From JBEVOS01 sp964564595 (GTDB taxonomy: Bacteria > Pseudomonadota > Alphaproteobacteria > Caulobacterales > Aquidulcibacteraceae), in assembly GCA_964564595.1 (NCBI GenBank), contig CAZMCA010000056.1, positions 1 through 18,557 of the forward strand: a DNA stretch of 18,557 nt. The letters are read 5' to 3'. The notes beneath the pieces were generated by a model that was given only the letters and a program-made list of their open reading frames with translations, was not told the DNA's origin and ran no database searches. Positions 7,319-13,757 of the stretch are shown here, in pieces. Numbering within the stretch: the first letter of the stretch is position 1; every line of letters begins with the position of its first letter. The translations under genes and the position numbers were made by a program.

Positions 7319-7549
7319 ATGGACGAGGGCGACGGCTTCGACATTCAGGACACGCCGGAACAGCGCGCGCTCAAAACGCGGCTGGTTGAGCTGCGCGAAG
7401 AGCACCGTGCTCTCGACGCCGCCATCATGGCGCTTGCGCAGCAATCGGGCGATGCGCTGCAGCTTGCGCGCCTTAAAAAGCGCAAGCTTGCTCTGAAGGA
7501 CCAGATCCAGTGGATCGAAGACCGGCTGACGCCGGATATCATCGCCTGA
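7319..7549 (+). CDS. DUF465 (YdcH-family) protein
   Basis: A 76-residue protein of unknown function. After an acidic N-terminus (MDEGDGFDIQ) come two helices, RLVELREEHRALDAAIMALA (21-40) and LARLKKRKLALKDQIQWIED (49-68), the coiled-coil hairpin of DUF465. The ATG at 7319 gives the usual family length, but no clear ribosome binding site precedes it. A GTG at 7274 would add 15 basic residues with no family similarity and is also without a good binding site. It pairs with the divergent 58-residue paralogue. The LpxR-like gene follows after 25 bases and could be co-transcribed. Confidence 0.85.
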   Translation: MDEGDGFDIQDTPEQRALKTRLVELREEHRALDAAIMALAQQSGDALQLARLKKRKLALKDQIQWIEDRLTPDIIA

Positions 7550-7574
7550 AGTCATCATCGCTTAGCGGGACGGT

Positions 7575-8606
7575 ATGAAGAGCCATCAGTTGAAGTTCGG
7601 CCTGGCGCTTGCCGCGCTCGCCGCCGCGTTGCCCGGCGTTGCCTCCGCGGATGATCGTCCCGCGGAAGAGAAAGGCGTGCTCTCCTTCGTCGGCGAAAAC
7701 GACAGCCTCTCCTCTGGCGCCGACCGCAACTACACGAGCGGCATCAAGCTCGCTTACGTGTCGCCCAGCGAAGGCGTGCCCGATTGGCTGCAAGGCGCCG
7801 GCGGCTTCACACGCGCGCTGTCGGGCGCCGAGCCGCGGTTCTGGGGCGTCGCGCTTGGCCAATCGATCTTCACGCCGGAAAACATCGCCGCCAATCCCGC
7901 GCCGCCAACCGAGCACCCCTATGCCGGTTGGCTCTACGTGCAGCTCATGGTCGCCGCCGAAGAAGACACGCCCGCCGGCATCGCGCCGGGCTATCTCGAT
8001 ACCTACGAACTCGAATTCGGCGTCGTCGGCCCGATGGCGGGCGGCGAGGAAGCCCAGCGCGGCATCCATCAGATTCTCGGCGCGCCAGATCCGCAAGGCT
8101 GGGATAGCCAGCTCGAGAACGAATTTGCGTTCGCCGCCTCGTTCGAACGCCGCTGGCGCGCGCTGCGCGTGTTCGCCGATACCGGCGCCGGCGGCCTCGA
8201 AGCGGATTTGACGCCAAACGCCGGCGTCACGCTCGGCACGCTGCGCACCGAAGCGCGCGCCGGCGTCACCGCGCGCATTGGCTACAACATCGACAGCGAT
8301 TACGGCCCGCCGCGCGTGCGTCCCTCGCTTTCGGGCGTCGAGCATTTCGGCGGCGGCTTCTCCTGGAGCATCTTCGCCGGCATCCAGGGCCGCGCCGTTG
8401 CGCGCAACCTCTTCCTCGACGGCAACACGTTCGTCGATAGCCCGCGGGTCGATCGCAAACCGCTCGTCGGCGAAGCCCAACTCGGCGCCAGCGTCAGCGC
8501 CGGCGATTGGCGCCTTTCGTACACCTACGTGATGCGCACCGAAGAATTCGAAACACAAACCGCCGATCAAGACTTCGGCGCGCTCGCACTCAGCGTCCGG
8601 TTCTAA
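7575..8606 (+). CDS. LpxR-family lipid A deacylase (outer-membrane beta-barrel)
   Basis: A 343-residue protein of the DUF2219/LpxR family. Salmonella LpxR removes the 3'-acyloxyacyl group of lipid A in the outer membrane, which alters host recognition and envelope charge. A signal peptide ends at VASA (residue 25). The N-terminal family motif is FVGENDSLSSGADRNYTSG (38-56, with Asn42/Asp43 matching the active-site Asn-Asp). HPYAGWLYVQL follows (114-124). The His165 and Glu181/183 region (GIHQILG, GWDSQLENE) corresponds to the catalytic His and Glu. The final residue is Phe, as in most outer-membrane barrels. The length agrees with the family. Its last bases overlap the stop of the converging diguanylate cyclase gene. 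The exact acyl position cleaved cannot be told. Confidence 0.9.
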   Translation: MKSHQLKFGLALAALAAALPGVASADDRPAEEKGVLSFVGENDSLSSGADRNYTSGIKLAYVSPSEGVPDWLQGAGGFTRALSGAEPRFWGVALGQSIFTPENIAANPAPPTEHPYAGWLYVQLMVAAEEDTPAGIAPGYLDTYELEFGVVGPMAGGEEAQRGIHQILGAPDPQGWDSQLENEFAFAASFERRWRALRVFADTGAGGLEADLTPNAGVTLGTLRTEARAGVTARIGYNIDSDYGPPRVRPSLSGVEHFGGGFSWSIFAGIQGRAVARNLFLDGNTFVDSPRVDRKPLVGEAQLGASVSAGDWRLSYTYVMRTEEFETQTADQDFGALALSVRF

Positions 8607-9220
8607 AACGCTTCGAACGCCTGCGCCTTGATGCGGCGCGCGTGCTTTTCGGCGTACATCGCCTCGTCCGCGCGGGCGAGCGCGGTTTCCGGATCTTCCG
8701 GCGTGTGCATCACGTGCAGGCCAATCGAGCCGCGCACGCGGTGACCGACGCCTTCGTGCAGCAGCACCGCCCCATCGATCGCCTCGGCAAGCGCATCGGC
8801 CTTGCGCGCGGCTTCCTCGGCCGTGACCTCGTTCAAGATCACGCCGAACTCATCGCCGCCGATCCGGCCAACGACATCGCTTTCGCGCACTTGATCGAGC
8901 AGCAAGCGCGCAACGTGCTGCAACACCGCGTCGCCCGCGGCGTGGCCGTGATTGTCGTTGATCGCTTTGAAGCCATCGAGATCGATGTAGAGCACCGCGG
9001 CGGGGCGCTTGTAGCGCTCGACCACCGAAAGCGAGCGGTGCAGTTCGCGCATGAAGCCGCGCCGGTTGAGCGCGGGCGTCAGCGTGTCGCGATCCGCCAG
9101 CGCTTCGCTTTCCGCCAAACGCGCGCGCAAAGCGGCGTTCTCTGCGGCGAGCGCGCGCATCGCTTCCTCGGCAAAAACTGCCTCCGAAGCACTTTCGCGG
9201 GGGCGGACCCACAATCTCAT
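8603..9220 (-). CDS. Soluble diguanylate cyclase (GGDEF domain)
   Basis: Makes cyclic di-GMP from two GTP. The 205-residue protein has a helical, probably coiled-coil N-terminus (about 13-42) and one GGDEF domain (about 43-200) with DRDTLTPALNRRGF (43-56), YIDLDGFKAIND (78-89, metal-binding Asp80) and an intact active site GGDEF (121-125). RESD (112-115) lies five residues before it, the standard inhibitory I-site, so product inhibition is expected. There is no transmembrane or sensory domain; dimerisation through the N-terminal helix is likely. The start at 9220 has a weak binding site, whereas Met21 (9160) follows GAGGAAGCG, so a protein of 185 residues is a real alternative. It is divergent from purE and convergent with the LpxR-like gene. 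Confidence 0.93.
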   Translation of the reverse strand: MRLWVRPRESASEAVFAEEAMRALAAENAALRARLAESEALADRDTLTPALNRRGFMRELHRSLSVVERYKRPAAVLYIDLDGFKAINDNHGHAAGDAVLQHVARLLLDQVRESDVVGRIGGDEFGVILNEVTAEEAARKADALAEAIDGAVLLHEGVGHRVRGSIGLHVMHTPEDPETALARADEAMYAEKHARRIKAQAFEAF

Positions 9221-9277
9221 GCGGGAAGCAATGAGCCCGGCAGGGTAAAGGTCCGCTTAATGCAAGCTAACTCGTTG

Positions 9278-9286
9278 TTATCCACA
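9278..9286 (+). promoter_or_regulatory. Consensus DnaA box upstream of purE
   Basis: TTATCCACA is a perfect match to the strong DnaA box. It lies in the divergent control region between the diguanylate cyclase gene (start 9220) and purE (start 9378), about 60 bases before the proposed purE -10 element. DnaA acts as a transcription factor on such sites in Caulobacter; regulation here is inference. Confidence 0.5.
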
Positions 9287-9343
9287 CGCTTCCGGCAACG
9301 AAACATCCCCGCGGCGTGACCTGGATTCCGGCGCGCGGGCGCC

Positions 9344-9349
9344 TATAGT
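9344..9349 (+). promoter_or_regulatory. Predicted -10 element for purE
   Basis: TATAGT is the only good -10 hexamer in the gap; no matching -35 is seen. A CcrM-type GANTC site (GATTC, 9324-9328) lies just upstream. Transcription from here would start near 9356, giving a 22-base leader with AGGG seven bases before the TTG at 9378. Confidence 0.35.
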
Positions 9350-9377
9350 GCGCGCTCCCTCGGTTCAGGGCGCTTCA

Positions 9378-9884
9378 TTGACCACCGCATCCCCTACGTC
9401 TTCCGCGGCGCCTTTGGTGGGCGTCATCATGGGTTCGCAGTCGGATTGGGAGACCCTACGCGCGACATCCGAGACGTTGGCAAAACTCGGCGTGCCGCAT
9501 GAATCCAAAGTGGTTTCCGCGCACCGGACGCCCGACCGGATGGCCGACTACGCCAAGAACGCCAAAGCGCGCGGGATCAAAATCATCATCGCCGCCGCCG
9601 GAGGCGCAGCGCACTTGCCGGGCATGACGGCCGCATTCACGCCGCTCCCCGTGCTCGGCGTGCCGATTCGCAGCGCGAGCCTTTCGGGCGTCGATAGCTT
9701 GCTCTCCATCGTGCAAATGCCGAAGGGCATTCCGGTCGGCACGCTCGCCATCGGCGAAGCTGGCGCCGTAAACGCCGCCCTCCTCGCCACAGCGATTCTC
9801 GCGCTTTCCGATTCGGCGCTCGCCGCGCGGCTCGATGCGTACCGCGCCGCACAGACCGACGCTGTCGGCGAAACACCGGTTTGA
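9378..9884 (+). CDS. purE: N5-carboxyaminoimidazole ribonucleotide mutase PurE
   Basis: Converts N5-CAIR to CAIR in de novo purine synthesis, in the cytoplasm. Class I PurE motifs are GVIMGSQSDWETL (15-27), VVSAHRTPDRM with the catalytic His49 (45-55), and AAAGGAAHLPGM (72-83). The last part (SLSGVDSLLSIVQMPKGIPV, 101-120) is also typical. The start chosen is TTG at 9378, with AGGG seven bases upstream, giving 168 residues. The in-frame GTG at 9348 lies inside the predicted -10 element and would add ten residues without homology. The stop overlaps the purK ATG by one base (TGATG), so the two are coupled, as expected for enzymes of consecutive steps. Confidence 0.95.
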   Translation: MTTASPTSSAAPLVGVIMGSQSDWETLRATSETLAKLGVPHESKVVSAHRTPDRMADYAKNAKARGIKIIIAAAGGAAHLPGMTAAFTPLPVLGVPIRSASLSGVDSLLSIVQMPKGIPVGTLAIGEAGAVNAALLATAILALSDSALAARLDAYRAAQTDAVGETPV

Positions 9885-10957
9885 TGCTTCCGCCCGGCTC
9901 AACGATCGGCATCCTCGGCGGCGGGCAACTCGGCCGCATGCTCGCGCTCGCCGCCGCTGAGCTTGGCTTCGACGTCCACATCTACACGCCCGAAACCGAC
10001 AGCCCCGCCGCGCGCGTCGCCGCGCACGCAACGGTCGCCGCGTACGATGATCGCGATGCGCTGATTGCATTCGCGCGCTCAGTCGACGTCATTACCTACG
10101 AGTTCGAAAACGTCCCCGCGCAAACCGCGCGCATTCTGCTCGACGCTGGCGCGCGCGTGCACCCGAATGAGCGCGCGCTCGATGTCGCGCAAGATCGCCT
10201 CACCGAGAAGCAGTTCTTCACCGACTACGGCATCGCCGTCGCCCCGCACGCCGACATCGCCTCCGAAGCCGATATCGACGCAGCGTTTGCAAAGGTCGGC
10301 GCGCCCGCGATCCTGAAGACGCGCCGCATGGGCTATGACGGCCAAGGCCAAGCACGCGTCGCCAACGCCGCCGCCGGCCGCACCGCTTGGACGGACGCGC
10401 TGAAGCGCGCGCCCGCCGTGCTCGAAGGCCACTGCGATTTCGTGCGCGAACTTTCCATCATCGCCGCGCGCGCCGAAGACGGTTCGGTCGCGTTTTGGGA
10501 TCTCAACGAAAACGTCCACGCCCGCGGCATTCTCGCAACGACGCGCGTGCCCGCGCAGGCTGACGCCAAAACCATCGCCGAAGCCCAACGCGCCGCCCGC
10601 ACCATCCTCGCTGCGCTCGATTATGTCGGCGTGCTCACGATCGAATTCTTCGCCATGCGCGACGGGCGCTTGATCGCGAACGAAATGGCGCCGCGCGTCC
10701 ATAACAGCGGCCACTGGACAGCGGACGCCTGCCTCACCGGCCAGTTCGAACAACACATTCGCGCCGTCGCCGGCTGGCCGCTCGGCCCCACCGATCGCCT
10801 CGCCGACGTTGAGATGACCAACCTCATCGGCGCCGACGTGGACGCCTGGAAGGACATCGCCGCCGATCCAAGCGCGCACTTACACCTCTACGGCAAGCGC
10901 GACGCGCGCGCGGGGCGTAAGATGGGTCACGTTACGAGGCTGAAGCCGCGCAGTTAG
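9884..10957 (+). CDS. purK: N5-carboxyaminoimidazole ribonucleotide synthase PurK
   Basis: ATP-grasp enzyme that carboxylates AIR to N5-CAIR with ATP and bicarbonate, feeding PurE. It has 357 residues, the normal size. The N-terminal pre-ATP-grasp domain has the glycine loop IGILGGGQLGRML (8-20) and YEFENVP (72-78). The ATP-grasp core shows ILKTRRMGYDGQGQ (143-156) and the metal-binding part TIEFF (252-256) with NEMAPRVHNSGHWT (266-279). QFEQHIRAVAGWPLG (287-301) is also a family mark. The ATG at 9884 overlaps the purE stop; a TTG one codon earlier is less likely. The stop TAG is part of the ribosome binding site of the next gene. Confidence 0.96.
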   Translation: MLPPGSTIGILGGGQLGRMLALAAAELGFDVHIYTPETDSPAARVAAHATVAAYDDRDALIAFARSVDVITYEFENVPAQTARILLDAGARVHPNERALDVAQDRLTEKQFFTDYGIAVAPHADIASEADIDAAFAKVGAPAILKTRRMGYDGQGQARVANAAAGRTAWTDALKRAPAVLEGHCDFVRELSIIAARAEDGSVAFWDLNENVHARGILATTRVPAQADAKTIAEAQRAARTILAALDYVGVLTIEFFAMRDGRLIANEMAPRVHNSGHWTADACLTGQFEQHIRAVAGWPLGPTDRLADVEMTNLIGADVDAWKDIAADPSAHLHLYGKRDARAGRKMGHVTRLKPRS

Positions 10958-10966
10958 GAGGCACCA

Positions 10967-11359
10967 ATGCTCACGGGAAGCTGTCTGTGCGGCGCAGTCG
11001 CGTATGAAAGCGGCCCGCTGACGACGCCGATCGGCCTCTGCCACTGCCGCACCTGCCAGAAAGCACACGCCAGCGCCTACGCGCCGACAGCGCGCGCCAA
11101 GAAGGATCGCTTCAAATGGGTGACAGGCGGCGATGTCGTCACCTATTTCGAAAGCACGCCCGGCAAGAAGCGCTGGTTCTGCCCGAAATGCGGCACGCAC
11201 CTGATGGCCGCTTGGGAGCAGTACGACGAAGTGATCCTGCGCGTCGGTTCGCTCGATACTGAACTGGGCGCCACGCCCGCGGTGCACATCTGGATGAGCC
11301 ACGCCAACCCGATGCTCGAAGCCCCGCCAGGAACGCCGGAGCTGCCTGAAGGCCGCTAG
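10967..11359 (+). CDS. GFA/CENP-V-family zinc-binding protein
   Basis: A 130-residue protein of the Gfa family (glutathione-dependent formaldehyde-activating enzyme fold, Mss4-like). Two zinc sites are visible: GSCLCGA (Cys6, Cys8), CHCRTC (Cys25, Cys27, Cys30) and CPKCG (Cys72, Cys75). Members bind glutathione or are of unknown activity, so a formaldehyde role should not be assumed. It follows purK after nine bases with an ideal AGGAGG (10956-10961) overlapping the purK stop, so it is the third gene of the pur operon. There is no known link to purine synthesis. The Thr/Lys spacing is ordinary for the family and nothing is truncated. Confidence 0.9.
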   Translation: MLTGSCLCGAVAYESGPLTTPIGLCHCRTCQKAHASAYAPTARAKKDRFKWVTGGDVVTYFESTPGKKRWFCPKCGTHLMAAWEQYDEVILRVGSLDTELGATPAVHIWMSHANPMLEAPPGTPELPEGR

Positions 11360-11361
11360 TA

Positions 11362-11390
11362 TTGGCACTCACCGCGCCACGTTCTAGAAA
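11362..11390 (+). promoter_or_regulatory. Predicted promoter of the MBL-fold gene, possibly leaderless
   Basis: TTGGCA (11362-11367), a 17-base spacer and TAGAAA (11385-11390) form a reasonable sigma-70-type promoter. The expected start point, seven bases on, is the A of the ATG at 11397. There is no Shine-Dalgarno sequence before that ATG, which fits a leaderless message. Confidence 0.4.
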
Positions 11391-11396
11391 CGGCGC

Positions 11397-12701
11397 ATGG
11401 CCGATCTTCTCAAACTCTCCTCCGACTTCATCGACAATGGCGTCGCGCCCGAAACCCCGCTCGCGGTGAACCGGATCAACGGCGAGCTCTCCGAGATCGC
11501 CGACAATGTCGCGATGGTCGAAGCGTTCAGCCACGTCGTCGTCTTGGATAGCGGCGATGGCCTCGTGCTATTCGACACCAGCCTTGAGCAATTCGGTCCG
11601 CAGATCATCAAAGCCATTCGCGGCTGGCGCAACGCGCCGGTGCGCATGGTCTGCTACACGCACGGCCACATCGATCACGTCGGCGGCTGCGCGGCGGTGA
11701 TGCATGACGCGCGCGAGCGCGGCGATACGCGCCCGCAAGTGATCGGCCACGCCAATGTCGCGCCGCGCTTCCACCGCTACGCCAAGACCAATGGTTACAA
11801 CGCAACGATCAATGCCCGCCAGTTCGGCGGCGGGCGCCAGCGCCCCGGCATGCTGATGGGCGCAAGCGCCGATCGCTTCGGCCCCGCCGAATGGGTCGCG
11901 CCCGACACGGAATTCACCGACCGCATGACGTGCCGCTGCGGCGGCCTCCATTTCGAGATGCGCCACGACAAAGGGGAAACGGACGACCACCTCTGGGCCT
12001 GGATCCCCGAACTCAAAGCCGTCGCGGTCGGAGACTTTCTAACCTGGGTGTTTCCGAACGCCGGTAACCCGCAAAAGGTGCAGCGCTTCCCCGCCGAATG
12101 GGCGCATGCGCTGCGCGAGATGGCCGCGCTCGAACCGGAATTGCTGCTCCCCGCGCACGGCCTGCCGATCGCCGGAAAAGCACGCATCGCCAAAGTGCTC
12201 GACGATATCGCGGGCGCGCTGGAATTTCTCGTCGAGAATACGCTCAAGCTGATGAACGACGGCGCGCGGCTCGATACGATCCTGCACGAAGTGAAGCTGC
12301 CGCAAGCGACGCTCGAAAAGCCGTACATGCGCCCCGTGTATGACGAGCCCGAATTCGTCGTGCGCAACATCTGGCGGCTCTACGGCGGCTGGCATGACGG
12401 CAATCCGGCACGGCTGAAGCCCCCAAAAGACGACGCCGTCGCGCTCGAGACGGCGGCGCTTGCGGGCGGCGCGGACAAACTCGCTGCGCGCGCCAAGCAA
12501 CTTTCAGAAGCCGGCGATCATCGCCTCGCCTGCCACTTCGCCGAACTCGCGGCGCTTGCCGATCCCGGCAGCCACGCCGTCCACGCCGCGCGCGCCGACG
12601 TCTACGAAGCGCGCATGAAAACTGAAATGTCGCTCATGGCGCGCGGCGTCTACGGCGACGCATCCAAAACCTCGCGCGACAAGAGCGGCAAGAACACCTG
12701 A
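11397..12701 (+). CDS. MBL-fold alkyl-sulfatase-like hydrolase with dimerisation domain
   Basis: A 434-residue metallo-beta-lactamase-fold enzyme resembling the SdsA1-type alkyl sulfatases. The metal motif THGHIDH gives His89, His91, Asp93 and His94. ETDD (194-197) and His254 (PAHG) supply further ligands. Residues 264-420 match the alkyl-sulfatase dimerisation domain, with YGGWHDGNPARL (329-340) as its mark. It is shorter than SdsA1 (about 650 residues): there is no signal peptide and no C-terminal SCP2-like lipid-binding domain, so it is probably cytoplasmic and may act on another ester. The start lacks a ribosome binding site but fits a leaderless transcript. The stop is one base from the stop of the converging COQ9 gene. 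Confidence 0.88.
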   Translation: MADLLKLSSDFIDNGVAPETPLAVNRINGELSEIADNVAMVEAFSHVVVLDSGDGLVLFDTSLEQFGPQIIKAIRGWRNAPVRMVCYTHGHIDHVGGCAAVMHDARERGDTRPQVIGHANVAPRFHRYAKTNGYNATINARQFGGGRQRPGMLMGASADRFGPAEWVAPDTEFTDRMTCRCGGLHFEMRHDKGETDDHLWAWIPELKAVAVGDFLTWVFPNAGNPQKVQRFPAEWAHALREMAALEPELLLPAHGLPIAGKARIAKVLDDIAGALEFLVENTLKLMNDGARLDTILHEVKLPQATLEKPYMRPVYDEPEFVVRNIWRLYGGWHDGNPARLKPPKDDAVALETAALAGGADKLAARAKQLSEAGDHRLACHFAELAALADPGSHAVHAARADVYEARMKTEMSLMARGVYGDASKTSRDKSGKNT

Positions 12702-12702
12702 T

Positions 12703-13359
12703 TCACCGCGCGCCGTAGCGAAACCGCGCCGCAGCTCCGATCGCGTTTTGCGCGAGCAAGCCGAGCGGCTTGATGCGCGCCTTCACGCGCTCGAACTGCA
12801 TGACATTCTCGATGCGCGCATCGAGAAACGCCCAAGTCGGCGCGCTGTCTTCGCTCTCATCGGAAAACCAGCGCGCATAGGTCGACGCGAGCACGCCCAT
12901 CAGGATGGTGCGCTTGGTGTAGAAATTCTCGTCGGTCGATGTGTCGCCGAGCGCGCGCCAGAGCCGGTCGGCCGTGCGCCACAGAATGGGCGCCGCCTCC
13001 CGCGCCCGGTCCGGCCGGGCGTAGAAGCGGGTCATCGCCCGCGCCGCGGCCTTATAGGGCGCCTGCGCCTCGATCCGCGCCCGGACGGCGGTCCGGACCT
13101 TGTCCCGGATCCGCATGGTCTTGAGGTCGAGCCCCGAGAGCGCGCCAAGCATGGCCTGGTCGGCCCGGTCAGCAAACGCGTCCGCCAGGTCCCGCACCCC
13201 GTTGGGCGCGGCCAGCATCGCCTCCCCCTCGCTCAGCCCAGCCTCGGTCGCGGCCGCCTTGAGGGCGGCCTCCGTCCAGCCAAGGGCCGCGGCATGCGCA
13301 GGGAAAGCGTCCAGCAGGCGCTGCCGGAGACGGAGCGAGGGCGGTTCACGGTCGGTCAT
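12703..13359 (-). CDS. COQ9-family ubiquinone biosynthesis protein
   Basis: A 218-residue COQ9 homologue. COQ9 has a TetR-like helical fold, binds lipid or ubiquinone intermediates and presents them to the COQ7 hydroxylase. The C-terminal COQ9 signature is clear: DENFYTKRTILMGVLASTYA (143-162), then TWAFLDARIENVMQFERVKA (175-194). The N-terminus (10-60) resembles the helix-turn-helix part of TetR proteins and is not expected to bind DNA. The start chosen is ATG 13359-13357; a TTG three codons upstream is less likely. It is divergent from rpsU, a pairing that recurs in alphaproteobacteria to my knowledge. The C-terminus has an amphipathic stretch that could touch the membrane. Confidence 0.92.
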   Translation of the reverse strand: MTDREPPSLRLRQRLLDAFPAHAAALGWTEAALKAAATEAGLSEGEAMLAAPNGVRDLADAFADRADQAMLGALSGLDLKTMRIRDKVRTAVRARIEAQAPYKAAARAMTRFYARPDRAREAAPILWRTADRLWRALGDTSTDENFYTKRTILMGVLASTYARWFSDESEDSAPTWAFLDARIENVMQFERVKARIKPLGLLAQNAIGAAARFRYGAR

Positions 13360-13410
13360 GACCGCCAATATAGCGCCTTTTGCCGCCCGGGCGGTGCGGC
13401 GGCGCAGCGC

Positions 13411-13440
13411 GGCGCCCCTCCCCCTAGAGGGGGAGGCGCC
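13411..13440. repeat. GC-rich intergenic palindrome
   Basis: CCTCCCCC (13417-13424) and GGGGGAGG (13429-13436) pair around TAGA, with GGCG/CGCC extending the stem past a two-base bulge. It lies upstream of both rpsU and COQ9, so it is not a terminator for either. Its form recalls dispersed palindromic repeats of alphaproteobacterial genomes; only one copy is in the window. Confidence 0.45.
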
Positions 13441-13455
13441 CTCTTCCGACGCGCC

Positions 13456-13484
13456 TTGGTGGACAGGCGGAAGCTAGTTTGATA
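13456..13484 (+). promoter_or_regulatory. Predicted rpsU promoter
   Basis: TTGGTG (13456-13461), a 17-base spacer and TTGATA (13479-13484) give a weak sigma-70 match. Alternatively TTGGTGG, ten bases, GCTAGTTT (13473-13480) resembles the Caulobacter housekeeping form. Either reading starts transcription near 13487-13491, downstream of the TTG codons at 13479 and 13485 and upstream of the ribosome binding site at 13523. Confidence 0.35.
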
Positions 13485-13535
13485 TTGCCCCGCGCTTCCG
13501 AGAGAAGATTCCAGACCCCGCCGGGAGAGTTCCCC

Positions 13536-13754
13536 ATCGTTCAGATTTTCGTCCGCGACAACAATGTCGATCAGGCATTGAAAGCGCTCAAAAAGAAGAT
13601 GCAGCGTGAAGGCACGTTCCGCGAGATGAAGCGCCGGAACCACTTCGAGAAGCCCTCGGAAAAGCGCGCCCGTGAATCGGCTGAAGCGGTTCGCCGCGCA
13701 CGTAAGCTCGCCCGCAAGCGCGCCCAGCGCGAAGGCCTGCTTCCCCGGAAATAA
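13536..13754 (+). CDS. rpsU: 30S ribosomal protein S21, apparent AUC start
   Basis: Small basic protein of the 30S subunit, near the anti-Shine-Dalgarno region of 16S rRNA, important for initiation. The 72 residues (start VQIFVRDNNVDQALKALK, end KRAQREGLLPRK) are full S21. The family starts MVQIFVRDNN, and here the codon in the Met position is ATC (13536-13538). GGGAG (13523-13527) lies eight bases before it, ideal spacing, so ATC looks like the real start. No ATG, GTG or TTG lies between the binding site and the conserved region. The nearest in-frame alternatives are TTG at 13479 and 13485, which add 17-19 residues without homology and sit in the predicted promoter. It is divergent from COQ9. 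The protein is certain; the start is the open question. Confidence 0.85.
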   Translation: MVQIFVRDNNVDQALKALKKKMQREGTFREMKRRNHFEKPSEKRARESAEAVRRARKLARKRAQREGLLPRK

Positions 13755-13757
13755 GCG

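Noticed and set aside
6825..7496. Plus-strand open frame of 223 codons across the DUF465 pair
   Set aside because: It covers a hairpin, the antisense of the 58-residue gene and the other frame of the second DUF465 gene; its composition is not protein-like.
7539..8570. Minus-strand open frame of 343 codons
   Set aside because: Antisense to the LpxR-like gene, which has a signal peptide and family motifs.
9257..9271. Possible CtrA site (TTAA and TAA halves) near the purE DnaA box
   Set aside because: The second half does not match TTAA at the required seven-base spacing.
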